Source: Cladopsammia gracilis (Eukaryota > Cnidaria > Anthozoa > Scleractinia > Dendrophylliidae). From it: a stretch of DNA of 64,000 bases. A program made the translations under genes and the position numbers. Below the pieces are notes generated by a model, which did not search any database, was not told where the DNA came from, and saw only the letters and a program-made list of their open reading frames with translations. Every line of letters starts with the position of its first letter. Position 1 is the first letter of the stretch. The stretch is taken from positions 124,001 to 188,000 of the forward strand of contig JAJGOT010000203.1 of the NCBI GenBank assembly GCA_022457155.1. The letters run 5' to 3'. Positions 21,777 to 32,010 of this stretch are shown piece after piece.

Positions 21777-21838
21777 CTCGTAGATTTTTCCGTTGTGTCC
21801 GTTCGCACGGTAGACGTCAACCTCAGTGTCATTGTCAA
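21777..21838 (-). CDS. Candidate small exon, type II membrane protein gene
   Basis: 62 bp between acceptor CTTTTTCAAG and strong donor GAG|GTAAGT. Read with two leading bases it encodes DNDTEVDVYRANGHNGKIYE, which looks protein-like. Its needed entry phase (one base from the previous exon) does not match the phase-0 end of the 22606-22722 exon. Either an exon is missing between them, the frame is the other open one, or the gene is damaged. Confidence 0.4.
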
Positions 21839-21927
21839 CTTGAAAAAGAGAGTGGGTCATATTTTCTTCGACATTTTCCTTTTAATGAAAAATTAAAAAA
21901 ATATGTGGTGTTATTATTTTTATTTTT

Positions 21928-21928
21928 A

Positions 21929-21975
<47 letters not shown>
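21928..21975. repeat. (ATT)n microsatellite
   Basis: About 15 trinucleotide units; it explains the leucine-rich plus-strand frame at 21764-22051. Confidence 0.95.
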
Positions 21976-21976
<1 letters not shown>

Positions 21977-22098
21977 GGATATTCCCTCGTAAGAGTGTCA
22001 AGCAGTAATCAATCACACAGTGGATTATGCGACGCCCACGTTATTGTGTAACACTTCCAGAAGGAACGGACACTCAAATGAGATGCGTTTTGTCCCTA

Positions 22099-22492
22099 GG
22101 TACTTGGTGTATCCCTGATCATAATGTATGGTACTTCATGTATCCCTTATTGTAATGTATTTAGATATATTGTAGCGTAATTTAGGGTCGGATTACAGTA
22201 TCTAGGGTTGAAGCACTGATTTTAGTAGTTAGGTTTAAGCACTGATTCCAGTATTTCCAGTGTATCGAAAGGGTTAGTTCTTATATATGGTCTGGGCTAG
22301 CAGTATATTATCTTATATCCCTTAAAAATTACAGTTTCCGGCAGCTAGTCCTCGATGGTGTAGTGGATAGTGTGCATGGAGTAGATCATACGGCCCGGGT
22401 TCGATTCCCTATTCCGCTGTTTTTATCTTCTTTTTCTACTGAAATAAAAACTAAGTGTTTAAATACAAAATAATAGGGGATACACCAAGTAC
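22099..22492. mobile_element. TIR-flanked element with internal tRNA-like core
   Basis: GTACTTGGTGTATCCCT (22100-22116) pairs with AGGGGATACACCAAGTAC (22475-22492). A tRNA-like segment is at 22347-22418 (box GGTGTAGTGGATAGTG, B-box GGGTTCGATTCC). It lies in an intron of the minus-strand membrane protein gene. Confidence 0.6.
22347..22418 (+). pseudogene. tRNA-like core within the 22.1 kb element
   Basis: A-box GATGGTGTAGTGG and B-box GGTTCGATTCC at the right spacing. The acceptor and anticodon stems do not close convincingly. Confidence 0.5.
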
Positions 22493-22605
22493 ATACCGTT
22501 TTGTCGCCCAGCAGAATGGCGGACGGGTCATTTCATTTTAACACGTATTTTTGTTTAAATAATAAATTTTAACCATCAAAGCGACGTCCGTATTCTTCTC
22601 CTTAC

Positions 22606-22722
22606 CGATTTCAGAGTGGCATGTTTTAGTAAATGTCTCGGAATCATATCTCCTTCAAGAGCTGTGTAAATACACTTTCTCGTAGAATTTCCATGCTCTG
22701 GAACAATGAAGTACTTTCTCTC
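22606..22722 (-). CDS. Exon of type II membrane protein gene (possibly BRICHOS-like)
   Basis: 117 bp (39 codons, phase 0 at both ends) between acceptor TTTTCATTTTAG and donor TCG|GTAAGG. Only one of three frames is open. It encodes ERKYFIVPEHGN, RKCIYTALEGD and MIPRHLLKHA. It splices in phase to the end of the 27303-27671 exon (IVIQDYNT), across a 4.6 kb intron. The joined pattern (hydrophobic strand, Asp-Tyr/Phe, then a lone Cys-Ile/Tyr, Leu and Pro) recalls the BRICHOS fold of ITM2-type proteins, but this is a weak, by-eye similarity. Confidence 0.6.
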
Positions 22723-22837
22723 CTAAAATGAAAACAGGATAATAGTAAAAACTCTTATTCTTCGGCCATTTCAACTTTAACAAAAATAAAAAACACAATG
22801 CGGTTATAAACATGACAAAAAAACGCATGTTGTAAGT

Positions 22838-22946
22838 ACCATTTAATAAACGAGCAGGAGTGTTTTATCAGGTATAAAATCCCGAGGGCGAAGCCCGAGG
22901 GATTTTATACCTGATAAAACACGTGCTGCGAGTTTATTAAATGACT
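22838..22946. repeat. Palindromic MITE, core 22860-22922
   Basis: GTGTTTTATCAGGTATAAAA... pairs perfectly with its mirror around a GAA centre (GAGGGC/GCCCGA). Outer arms CATTTAATAAAC extend the palindrome imperfectly. Confidence 0.85.
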
Positions 22947-23176
22947 TAAAACACGTTTATTGAATGAGTTTATTGAATGACTTAAAAAAATCGTTAATAA
23001 TTCATGACCACTTTGTCCAATATCGATGAAACTATGTGGAGTGATATGAGAAAACAAAAGAAGGTTGTTTGTATTTGGGAATTGAACAACAATAATGAAG
23101 GAGAAATAAAATTAGAAATTTAAATATGCAGAACTATGTCTGTATTCCAAAGGCCACACGTTCGTAGTAACAAGAA

Positions 23177-23431
23177 ATGATGGTCAGCAATTTGCTCGGA
23201 CCACCGGTCGCAAATCTTACAGAAAGCGCGACGACTAACACCCCCAGCACAAAAGTTAGTATTTCTAAAACAGATGCAGTTGAAAGCAATTCAAATTTAT
23301 TAGATTTTGAATCGTTAGATTTTGACGTCGCAGATGAATTGTTAGCTAACATGACTATGCCGGATAGTTCCAACGTAAACAAAGTTGTTATGTCGGGCTC
23401 AGCATTCAATAATTGTACTTTTCATTTGTAA
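23177..23431 (+). CDS. Hypothetical 84-codon frame, possible transposon protein C-terminus
   Basis: The first ATG is at 23177. The frame encodes a Ser/Thr/Asn-rich, acidic segment (LLDFESLDFDVADELL) ending SGSAFNNCTFHL and a TAA. Acidic tails ending in '...NCTF(N/H)' style sequences resemble the ends of Crypton/ZMYM-type recombinase-related proteins, but this is only an impression. It sits in the intron of the minus-strand membrane gene and on the opposite strand, and is followed by AATAAA at ~23442. No upstream exon was found, so the true start is unknown. Confidence 0.4.
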   Translation: MMVSNLLGPPVANLTESATTNTPSTKVSISKTDAVESNSNLLDFESLDFDVADELLANMTMPDSSNVNKVVMSGSAFNNCTFHL

Positions 23432-23502
23432 GTTAGCACAAAATAAATGTGTTTATTGAAATTAATGGTTGTTCTCAGTATTTAATTCCTACTGTATATA
23501 AA

Positions 23503-23585
23503 CTTGAAGCATTATATAATATCACATGTGGCATTATATATGAATATTGATAGATAATGCAACGTGTGTCATTATATAATGCTTC
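23503..23585. repeat. Small palindromic MITE
   Basis: GAAGCATTATATAAT at the left pairs with ATTATATAATGCTTC at the right; interior arms (ACATGTGGCATTATA / TAATGCAACGTGTGT) also pair. Confidence 0.7.
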
Positions 23586-23749
23586 ACGTTCATTCGTATG
23601 CCATTGTTTTTCTATTATACCCCATTATTCCCCTGGGCCACATTCAAAACCCTCCCCGAGCTTTTTAGTTTCAAGCGTATTTTATGGGTATATACTTCAT
23701 GGTAGTTTTAATTTATGCACGTCAAAGAATCCGGCAGTTACTTAGGGTT

Positions 23750-23845
23750 AAAAACTCATTTTAAAATGGTTAGCTTTTATTTACTGTTATGGATATCACT
23801 ACCCATAACAGTAAATAAAAGCTAACCATTTTAAAATGAGTTTTT
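23750..23845. repeat. Perfect foldback, 43 bp arms, 10 bp spacer
   Basis: 23750-23792 and 23803-23845 are exact reverse complements (outer AAAAACTCATTTTAAAATGG, inner ACTGTTATGG). Confidence 0.9.
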
Positions 23846-24002
23846 AGGATCCCCATATGATAGGATCCCTATATGGTGTGTTACAATGAAGTATATACCA
23901 TTTTATGTGGTAAAGAGTGCTTTCCTCGTGACTAGAGAGGAGCATTGGATTGGACAAAATGGTCATGAATTATTAATGAGTTTTTTTAAAAACTATGATT
24001 AA

Positions 24003-24016
24003 TGACTTGACGTTTC

Positions 24017-24047
<31 letters not shown>

Positions 24048-24170
24048 GTTTGGATATAATACAATAAAATTAGGTTCCAGTCTTTCTCCATAGCATTTAA
24101 ATTTTATTGTATTATATCCAACCGTCACTTCTAAGATGTATGTTGAAGCATACGAAACGTCAAGTCATCA
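24003..24170. repeat. Head-to-head pair of PLE terminal (pLTR-type) sequences
   Basis: Left arm ~24003-24071 and right arm ~24105-24170 are inverted copies joined near an AAATTTTATTGTATTATATCC segment. Each arm contains a hammerhead-type core pointing outwards; see the ncRNA entry. Confidence 0.7.
24005..24044 (-). ncRNA. Hammerhead ribozyme motif, type I, minimal stem III
   Basis: On the minus strand: ACTT (stem I), CTGAAGA (core CUGANGA), stem II GTATG/CATAC with a 6 nt loop, GAAAC, cleavage triplet GTC, AAGT (stem I). Every conserved core base is present. The very short stem III (AC/GT) matches the dimer-type hammerheads of Penelope-like elements. The partner arm on the plus strand (around 24127-24165) has CTAAGA, a one-base loss in the core. 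Confidence 0.7.
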
Positions 24171-24179
24171 ATCATAGTC

Positions 24180-24985
24180 TTTTACAACATGCGTTTTTTT
24201 TGTCATGTTTATAACCGCAGTGTGTTTTTTTTATTTCTGTTAAGGATAATAGTAGTTGCATAATAATAACTTGGATAACTTTATTTATTCCGCACGCTTA
24301 TAAATAATTAGTCAATGTCATTATAGACATTATAGTGAAACATGTGGGTACAATATTGACAGTGAAAATGACAGAAATTTATTCTACTGTATCGAGTGAT
24401 GGCTATAGCAACCAATCGATATTTTACTCGGTTCTGCCGTGCGACGTCAGCAATTTCCTCAGATCGATTTCTTCGACTGTTCAGAATTAAAATTAGTAAA
24501 TACAAAGAAAAGAAGAGTTTTGTGCAAAGAAATAAACTGTATTGACGAGACAAGAGAAACATAGGTTCCTTTTGGAGAGAATGTGTCTACGCTGCTACTC
24601 AGCTGTATTAACTCAAACAAGTATCCCGTTGGGCTTCGCAACTGGCTCGTTTGGTCTCAGGGCTCGTTTGGTCTCAGTTTCTACCCGGTTTTCATTTTAG
24701 AGTATTAGCAATCCACAATATACAATCTAGAATATATTAATATGCACAGTCCAGTCTACATTTACATTCACATTCCACAGCCCGCTTCAAGCACTCCTCA
24801 AGGATAGACCATTTTATTTTTAAGGGAAGGGGGGGGGGGGAGTGTTTGGGCAATTAACAAAAAAAAAAATTCCTGCACAGCAAACGTAAAGAAAAAATCA
24901 TGCACAGCGAGCCAAAGGAAAAAATAGTATCGCAGAATCCCGAAAAAAATGTTGCACAACATCACGAGGGAAAAAAAATTCATGC
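24180..24985. other. Intronic DNA, nothing supported
   Basis: Within the large intron of the minus-strand gene. Short frames (24308-24641) are not convincing; a G-run at 24832-24840 and A-rich runs are present. Confidence 0.35.
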
Positions 24986-25174
24986 TCAGACAAATTGCCC
25001 AACCTCACCATCTTCGCTGACACGCGTACGTTTCTTCCTTGAATGCTGATTTCCATGGAATTTACTCTTCTTCGAATATTCAGAGCGAGCTTTCGGCATC
25101 TTTAACGAGCAAGATGGATAAATTTCCGAGAACAGTAAGCAACAAAGTATAAAAATCCAGAAGGACGCGACCAA
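24986..25174 (-). pseudogene. Transposase N-terminus relic (Mutator-like, tentative)
   Basis: After a short hydrophobic leader the frame has a second methionine starting MPKARSEYSKKSKFHGNQHS followed by RKKRTR and an acidic patch, then stops. A basic start with 'FHGNQ(H/Y)' is, to my recollection, common at the N-terminus of Mutator-like transposases in invertebrates. No downstream transposase domain follows in the window, so this is at most a fragment. It lies just before a long copy of the TTAA repeat family. Confidence 0.3.
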
Positions 25175-25639
25175 AATGGTGGATCAAGCAGTGTGATATT
25201 TTTCAAGTTTGCCATTCATGTATGCCTAATTCAAATGCCCCAGACAAAGCAACTGGCGACTTTTGCATTAGAGAGTGGAGCCAGGGTTATTTTTTGGCCT
25301 GGTGAATAAGGCCTTGGCATTTTTTTTATTGTTGCCTCCTGTAAACAAACCGTTGCCATGGCTGTTGCTATGGAAAAAATGCAGACATTCTCAGGAATTT
25401 CGCCTAAATTTCACTTTCGCACCGCAAATTCCTTTAAAAACAGAGCTGGGAATGAAAGAACAATACTTGAGGTTGGCAAATTCACTGAAATTAGAAATTG
25501 GCAAATTCCAGCAAAAAATGCGAAATTTTGAGTGGAAGACCACCTTAACTGATCAAGACTTCCTCCTAAAACGAAAAAAATGTGGAAAACGTATGGTTGT
25601 ATTTTGAAATAATCACAGAAAACGGCTACAGACAAGCGC

Positions 25640-26235
25640 TTACCTTGCAGAATATCGAACGAAAATTTGTCACCTCCGTTAAGGTTTTTCTCCGATATTT
25701 TCAAGACCATTTAAGATTAGCACATGCCGTTTTCCGTAGCTGTTCATTTATCCTTGAGACACATTTTGGTAAAGTTTGGCGACAACCGGTTGCTATGGTA
25801 ACGAGATATGACGTCATAAGTAACATGTGGTCAACCCATTTATGAAGAAAAAAGCGTGTTTTTCCACCTTTTTTCAGCGAAAAACATATCAAATGCTACC
25901 AAAAGCATCAAAATGTTTGATTGTATGTTATTTTGCAACTCTAGCAGACAATATTTTCAATTTCCACATTTTTCTGATAAATTTGAATTTTTAGCAAAAT
26001 CCAAGATGGCGGCAACCTTAGCGGCCATTTTGGATGACGTCACGGACCCCAGCAGCGCCTCAACCCATAATATTTACCTTATCTTGTAGAGCATATCGCT
26101 GGCTATCTATTAGATGTAAAATATTTCCGAAATATTGCAACATCGCAAAAACCCAAGGGGGGGGGGTTGCAACAATCCCCCCCCCCGTTGTACCACGGTT
26201 GGGGTATACGTTTCCGTGTACGTCCGAGGGTCAAC
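25640..26235 (+). repeat. TTAA-target repeat family, longest copy in the window
   Basis: Contains AGGTTTTTCTCCGATATTTT, GGCGACAACCGGTTGCTATG, ATATGACGTCATAAGTA, CAAGATGGCGG and the terminal GTACGTCCGAGGGT at 26219-26232. The shorter copies at 34482 and 40651 lack ~200 bp of its middle. A G10/C9 inverted pair at ~26158-26186 forms a strong hairpin near the end. The left end is not defined. Confidence 0.75.
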
Positions 26236-26239
26236 ATAG

Positions 26240-27302
26240 GTGACTTGAAGGTAAAGTTTAGTGTAGTATGGGTTGGGGTTGGCGGCGTTTAATACGGCAT
26301 GACCAGTTAACTAACCCACTCGGCTGTCGCGAGCGGCCTTTATTATTGTCTTGTCTTGTCTGATCTTTTTCTTCATCAATTTCACGTTTTAAGGACGTTC
26401 GCGCGAAAATCTTCTAAGATTGATTTTTATATAAATCTTTTGCTACAACAAGGTAACGAGTTACTCGTGTCAGAAATGCAACAAAATTGAGGGGTCACCG
26501 TTTTCGGCTCTAAAGCGATAGCTATAAATCTTTGCGAAAACTTGCAGCTATTATTTAGCAATGATATGATATAATTCGATTTCACACAAAAAAATATTTG
26601 TTTAGTGATAATCGAACTTAAGTGAACCCGCTTCTTGAGCAAAATCGCACCCAGTGAAAAATTTAGATAGATAAGATTGGTATCAAAATGTCAACATTTA
26701 AAAACTATTTAAAACTATATAAAATTTATATCAGAATATCATGGCGAGAGTTATAACAATGATTAAAATCTACTTAAAGGGAACCTCCATTGTTATAACG
26801 AATTGACGTTAAATTGTTGGAAATAAAGTCTTAATTAAAAATTTTTAAAAAGCAGGTGCAAATATAATTTTAGTGTACAAAAAATGGATATGAATATCGC
26901 ATATTTTCGCTTCTAAATTTCCCGCGCATATCCATTGGGTGAGCTTGATTATCGAACAAATCGAGCCAATCAAACAAATTGAGCAAAATCCAGCCGAATC
27001 CTTTATGACTTTGTTCGGATTGGATCTCTTGACGCGTGACAGTTATTCTGTTTATAAATGCAAAAGTTGCTTGTAAAAAAAGCTTGTTGAGTTAAAACCT
27101 GTGAAATTCACGTTATGTGCACGTTGTTGCCAATTTAGCTTTATAAGCGTAGAAAGCAGTTCTAGGAAAACTGCCAAATTAGAGTAGAAAAAATACATTA
27201 TTTACCGACCTAGGTCGGTCCGTATTGGAAAAACTGTGCCCTCGGTCTTGAGTACGTACTAAAAATCTCGGGCACAGTTATTTAGATGTGTTTAACACTA
27301 AC
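26240..27302. other. Intronic DNA
   Basis: No exon is recognised. TTTTAAGGACGTTCGCGCG at ~26386 is a TTAA followed by a GC-rich motif and may be a repeat end, but no partner end was found. Confidence 0.35.
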
Positions 27303-27671
27303 CGTGTTGTAGTCCTGTATAACTATTTTGGTTACGTTGATAGCAGTGCCGTTTGCTGTTTTGTTTTCTTCGAAGGACATAAGTCGTCGCCCAGATAATG
27401 GCGACGAAGAAAACTGATCGCCCAGTGAAGTGAGTTGAACCAGTTTCTTCTTATAATCAATGATAACATGGAAGACCTCTTCTTCACCATCGTCAGATGC
27501 AAACGTAGCTTCTCCTTCCATGACTTCCGGCAACTCAGGACCAGAATCAAACAACCCTGCTGCATAAGCAGACAAAATTGCAACGGCAGCCAGGGATATA
27601 CCAACCAGAACCGCTGCCACCCTTACAGCTGGTTTAGATAAACATCTCTTTCGCTTGAATGCAACTGCCAT
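27303..27671 (-). CDS. First exon of a type II membrane protein (possibly BRICHOS-like)
   Basis: Starts at ATG 27671 and runs 123 codons to donor ACG|GTTAGT (27303/27302), phase 0. The N-terminus is basic (FKRKRCLSK), followed by one transmembrane segment (about residues 15-41, AVRVAAVLVGISLAAVAILS...), giving a type II topology. The extracellular part is acidic, then has HVIIDYKKKLVQL and an NGT/NVT glycosylation pair and ends KIVIQDYNT. Reading on past the donor gives only six more codons before a stop, so a spliced end is more likely than the 129-codon frame. It joins in phase to 22606-22722. The layout (short tail, TM, linker, then a strand-rich domain with few Cys) fits BRICHOS-type proteins; the family is not certain. 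Confidence 0.65.
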
Positions 27672-28201
27672 GATTTAAAAATTACAGAAATTAGTTATTT
27701 AATTATGGTATTGTTAGCTTTGCTTAAGTTATTTGGAGACCTGACCGTATGCTAATACAGAGGCGGATAATTGAACTTGCTAAAAGAGATACATAAAAAC
27801 CAAAATCAGTGGTTATTTCCGTTAGCTTTCCTGTGGTTTCGTTTAATTTCGACAGACCTTCGTTATTCCTAAGAGAGAAATGCCGTTGCAACATCGGGTT
27901 ATGTCGAAGGTAATTTTCAAACGCAGAGCAAGCCACGATACGCTGATGTGATACAACAGCAAACGTATATTTTCTCTTATGTTAGTAAACATAGATTTTC
28001 CAGTTTAACTGTTTTCATTGTGGCTATAGAGATTTCAACGCGAGGCGTATGGGAGAGGGAATTTTCACGTACAGTTAAAAGACAAACAATATTTCACGTG
28101 GCTTTTGAGGCACCTGGACTCTTTCGTTGAGGTTGGATTCTTTGTTGGGCGTTAAAAATTTGAAGGAAGGTAGTACCTTAAAAGTAACTGCAGGTGATGA
28201 G

Positions 28202-28306
28202 TTAACAACAAAAACGGCTGCAGGGATAAAGCGAATGATACACATAAGGAGAATTACCTTTCTCATCTGCGCTTTCCCCCGTTTCCTTTTGTACTGTTTT
28301 TTTCAT
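28202..28306 (-). CDS. Short conserved leader frame, copy 1 (34 codons)
   Basis: Encodes a hydrophilic peptide starting MKKTVQKETGESADEKGNSP and then YVYHSLY. Two relatives occur at 31164-31268 and 48371-48478, with the same length within one codon and the same M..T.QK....ESAD..GN.P...YH.LY pattern. It could be the cytoplasmic N-terminal exon of a duplicated membrane protein gene family or a decaying duplicate. No following exon is proven. Confidence 0.4.
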   Translation of the reverse strand: MKKTVQKETGESADEKGNSPYVYHSLYPCSRFCC

Positions 28307-28309
28307 GTC

Positions 28310-29669
28310 GACAGACGCTTCATATGTAAAGAATAAAGATTGAAAAAGACAAAAATAAAGAACATTTAGGACTTAACTAGATGCTGCTATAGCTTTTGTT
28401 CTATATACTGGGTATCAAATAATTGGTAACCCAATTCTATGTTCACTTGAATGGTTAAGATCATAGGAGGTTACTGCTGCTGAAAAGTGATGTTATCAAA
28501 AAAATAACAACTCAATGGTGAAAGTGGCATGAGATTCTCCCAGCAGTAACAATACTATATTTTGGATACAGGTCATGGGAATTACGAAATTGATTACAAA
28601 ACATGAATATTCAAGATGAAGCAACAGATTCTCTACAAATGCCATAAACAATGTATAGAGACCTGGATGGAGAATTCGTGACTTAGGCCTTCATGACCAG
28701 TTAGCCCCTTTAAAAATTTCGAAATCAAAATTAATTTGTTGATGTACATTCTCCTTACTGGTGTCAATACAGTTCAGATAGCCATATAACTACAGTGAAT
28801 TTGTATTCAATTTCCACAGACAACTCATGTTGAAGGTGATCAGGTTCTCAATTTGCGTAATCTATGTACTTGCTCGTACACTGATATTGTGAGGAGATTT
28901 AAGATACTGATCACCGTTCCAATAATAAATGTGAAGCAGTAATGTTGATGTGTCATGTGTTTACCTACATGTATACAGTTGCTACAGATTAGATGGTCAT
29001 GATTGCTAACAGAAAATTGTTTTTTGCTAACAAAATGTTTTTATCCAAATTTTAAAGAGAAATTATCCTTACTAAACCATTCGAATGTTATTTCTTATTG
29101 AACTATTTTATGAAGAATGTTATAAACTCAAGATACCGTATACGTATACAAAGCACATTTCGCTCACTGTTCATTCACAGACAATCATGTAAATGTTGTA
29201 TATTTGGGAAATAATTTCCACTTTTGTGATCTGCAGTTTTGATCATTTATCTGTAGTTTTGATCATTAAAAAAGTTCCTTAGTGGCCTAAGTGAAAATAT
29301 CAATAAACATCAAATAACAGTGTGTACTATAAGCTTAAAGAGAATTATTTTTCAGTGTTTGATTATCATCCTTTCAGTAGTTTAGCCACTTATTTTTTTT
29401 TTTGCAAAAGCCGGTGATTTGAGCTACATTTCTTAACTGCTCTTCTTCTCTGAGCCTTTCCTGTAATCAGTGTTTGCTTTTCCCTACCGTATCAGGTATG
29501 AAAGATGTTCGTCACGAGTAGTTAGCTGATCGTGTTATTCTTGCCGCCTCTCGTTGCGCCTACAAACAGAATCATTTTGTTCAACACTTCCAGTCAGTGT
29601 CGCCTCTCCTGATCGGTTTCGTTCAGAATTCTAATTCTAACGGCAATCGGTCAAGGCGTTTGAACCTAG
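28310..29669. other. Intergenic, nothing supported
   Basis: AT-rich, with no exon, RNA motif or repeat pair recognised. Confidence 0.35.
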
Positions 29670-29930
29670 TCAAACGGTGTGCCTGGGCTGTTCGAAGTCT
29701 TTGTAATCTACGCTCTCGTTGTCTCTTCGTTGCTCGATCGCGCTGAATTTCAAGTCACCGTTCGGCGGAGTTTCGGTGGTTAATTTTCTCGGACTTCCAG
29801 TCACTTGTTGAATCCAGCGTTGTTGTGTTTGCTGTTCTTTCTCATTTGCATCAGCAATTGGTTGTGTTTCACCGAGAGTAAACATTTTTCTCACAGAGTA
29901 AGGGTAAACGGCCGCTGGCACGGCCTCCAT
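29670..29930 (-). CDS. Hypothetical 86-codon frame
   Basis: Starts MEAVPAAVYPYSVRKMF at 29930 and ends at 29670. It is rich in Gln, Glu and Thr, with no membrane segment. The stretch is richer in GC than its flanks, as is the following 29490-29670, which may be further coding or UTR. The (TA)n and (CT)n tracts lie 70-220 bp upstream of the ATG. I do not recognise the family; a retroelement gag start or a host first exon are both possible. Confidence 0.35.
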   Translation of the reverse strand: MEAVPAAVYPYSVRKMFTLGETQPIADANEKEQQTQQRWIQQVTGSPRKLTTETPPNGDLKFSAIEQRRDNESVDYKDFEQPRHTV

Positions 29931-29995
29931 GAATAAACGTTAGAGTGCGCCATTGTCAGCAGTCGCGATTTTTGTTGCCAGGCAACTGCCGGACA

Positions 29996-29997
<2 letters not shown>

Positions 29998-30055
<58 letters not shown>
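29998..30055. repeat. (TA)n microsatellite
   Basis: Pure alternating TA. Confidence 0.95.
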
Positions 30056-30058
<3 letters not shown>

Positions 30059-30069
30059 GATGTTTAATT

Positions 30070-30147
<78 letters not shown>
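30070..30147. repeat. (CT)n microsatellite
   Basis: About 39 CT units; purine/pyrimidine-pure and able to form triplex or GAGA-type sites on the minus strand, upstream of the 29930 start. Confidence 0.95.
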
Positions 30148-30149
<2 letters not shown>

Positions 30150-30480
30150 CCGTTAAAAATTTAACCTCTTAATTTAATTAATAAAAAAGGGTTACGTGAT
30201 ATGTCGCATGACGGCGAAATGCGAGACGCTGACAAGTTAAAATTTAATAACAGACGGTGAAATGCGAGACCATTCAAAAAATTACAGACACGATCGTTTC
30301 GAATTTGATCGGACCGTTGTAGCTGCTAAAAATCCCGGTGGAAACTGATTTCAGTTATTCAACACCGGTTATTCAACAGCACAAAAGTAACGGCACATTT
30401 GGAATGAAACACTTCATCACGTAAGTCCATTTGTAACTTTATTCTATGATCATTCTTGATAAACGCGTGGGTTCCCTGTG

Positions 30481-30496
30481 GTACGTCCGAGGGTTA
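30481..30496. repeat. Terminus of the TTAA repeat family
   Basis: GTACGTCCGAGGGTTAA matches the family end at 26219-26235 and the inverse at 15270. The internal part was not recognised to the left. Confidence 0.5.
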
Positions 30497-30661
30497 AGGC
30501 ATACATTAACATTAGCTTTATGCTTCTCAAACTCATTAATAATTCGTGACGAAAATACAAAGGAAATTAATGTTTAATGAGTGTTTGGAAATCAGTTGAA
30601 ACACTCCTCATTTTGGAATCCTTAATTTCTCCTTCTAAAATCATTTTGTTTGAGAAGTAAT

Positions 30662-30799
30662 ATCAAACATTCGACACAGTGTTTCATCAGATTTCAAAAC
30701 ACCTTGAAGTGGGTAAAAAAAAACTTGGCTGCGCCTCATTTTTCAACCCACTTCGCGGTGTTTTGGAAATCTGATGAAACACTGTGTCTCATGTTTGAT
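30662..30799. repeat. Foldback MITE, ~53 bp arms
   Basis: Left 30662-30714 pairs with 30746-30799 (shared GACACAGTGTTTCATCAGAT, outer ATCAAACAT/ATGTTTGAT, inner GTGGGT/ACCCAC). Confidence 0.85.
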
Positions 30800-30852
30800 A
30801 AATTACTTATAAATTAAAGGCGATAAAAGGCAGCAGAGCAGGGTCAAGCCCA

Positions 30853-31165
30853 AATCATACCGTCCAGAAGGACGTCAGACACCTTATTGAGACTTGTATA
30901 ACGGAGTAACTGGTTAGCTTGCAGTTAGGGTTAAAGGTAGCAGTTTATATAGTTAAATTTAGGACTAAGCAACCTGGGAAGCTAGGTGGTACAGTGGTAC
31001 GGTAGGCTATGTAAGCCTAAGCGTAGCTGAGGTCACCGATTCAATCCTGAGTGGAGATTTTAAATTTTCTTTTTTACACTTAAAAATTTATTGAAAATAA
31101 AAGTGTCGACATTACGTTATATAAGTCTCAATAAGGTGTCCGACGTCCTTCTGGACGGTATGATT
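30853..31165. mobile_element. TIR-flanked element with tRNA-like core
   Basis: 51 bp inverted repeats (30853-30903 and 31115-31165, outer AATCATACCGTCCAGAAGGA) with few mismatches flank a tRNA-like segment (30981-31056). It separates the leader frame copy 2 from upstream sequence. Confidence 0.8.
30981..31056 (+). pseudogene. tRNA-like core within the 30.9 kb element
   Basis: Has box GGTGGTACAGTGGTACGG and B-box-like GATTCAATCCTG, then a T-rich tract (31058-31076). The stems are partial; it is best seen as a SINE-like head. Confidence 0.5.
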
Positions 31166-31268
31166 AAGGCATAACCCAGCTACGGGAGTAGAGGGAATGA
31201 TACATATAAGGAGAATTACCTTGTTGATCTGCACTTTCCTCCTTTTGTTTCTGTATTGTGTTTTCCAT
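31164..31268 (-). CDS. Short conserved leader frame, copy 2 (34 codons)
   Basis: Starts MENTIQKQKEESADQQGNSP, then YMYHSLYS. It is the closest relative of copy 3 (48371-48478). Its last codons run into the TIR element end at 31165, so its 3' end has been altered by that insertion. No TM or domain is visible in the frame itself. Confidence 0.4.
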   Translation of the reverse strand: MENTIQKQKEESADQQGNSPYMYHSLYSRSWVMP

Positions 31269-32010
31269 GTCCACAGTAGCTTCATACGTATAAAAGGTCC
31301 AACAAGAAAAAAAAAGAAGTTTATCAACAAAAAAGTGAAAAACGAAAACAACAACAGCAGCAGCAACAACTCCTACAATCTTGGTGAGAAGTATTGGGGC
31401 ACTAAACTATCTTTTACCTTCTCTTCGATGTGCTTTTACCTTTTGTTAGCGGATACAATTGTCCATAATTTGACTATTTGCTTTGAAATCGCGTCGGAAT
31501 TCCTAATAGTTTTTAAAGCTGCTTTGATTGACGTCCACCGAAGCTCAAGTTCGGTCCATTTGAATAAAGTGCTATTGGACACGTCAGATGGATAACGCAT
31601 AAGTAGTGTCAGACTTGCATGTCTTTCAGTTTTGTTTTAATGATATAAAGTAAACTAAATTAAAGTTTATCCTTTTAGAAATTTCGGAACGCAATGATCC
31701 CTTGCCACTTAGTTTGCCCTTTATATTTGCAGTTATCTAGAGATAACGCGGGCTGTTAAAAAATCTGGCAACACTTTTAAAACACATCGAACTTGTGACA
31801 GTAATGGTCCCGCGGGAGTGTTATATCCATCTGCTTTTTTAAATGGCCTGGTAAATTTCATGTTGTTGATTACAAAACTTGAAAATGATGACATACAAAT
31901 AAAAATAAGTTTAATCTTTGTTTAAACTCGATCTCTTTAAAACTGACATGCTCTCGTAGTAAGTCTTCTCATAGAACGGTGCATTAATTGCTTTAGGTGG
32001 AATCGATTCA
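31269..32010. repeat. Segmental duplicate block 1
   Basis: 31196-31480 matches 48404-48490 plus 51240-51450 (TTAGCGGATACAATTGTCCA, AGTTTATCAA, AACAACAGCAGCAGCAAC-type), and 31858-32010 matches 52160-52320 (TTCATGTTGTTGATTACAAA, GCATTAATTGCTT). The block at 31600-31640 matches 52125-52160 but inverted (GACTTGCATGTCTTTCAGTT). Confidence 0.7.

Noticed and set aside
2960..31060. Functional tRNA genes
   Set aside because: All tRNA-like bodies (370, 506, 2961, 12351, 22347, 30981) have faulty anticodon arms; they are better explained as SINE heads or pseudogenes.
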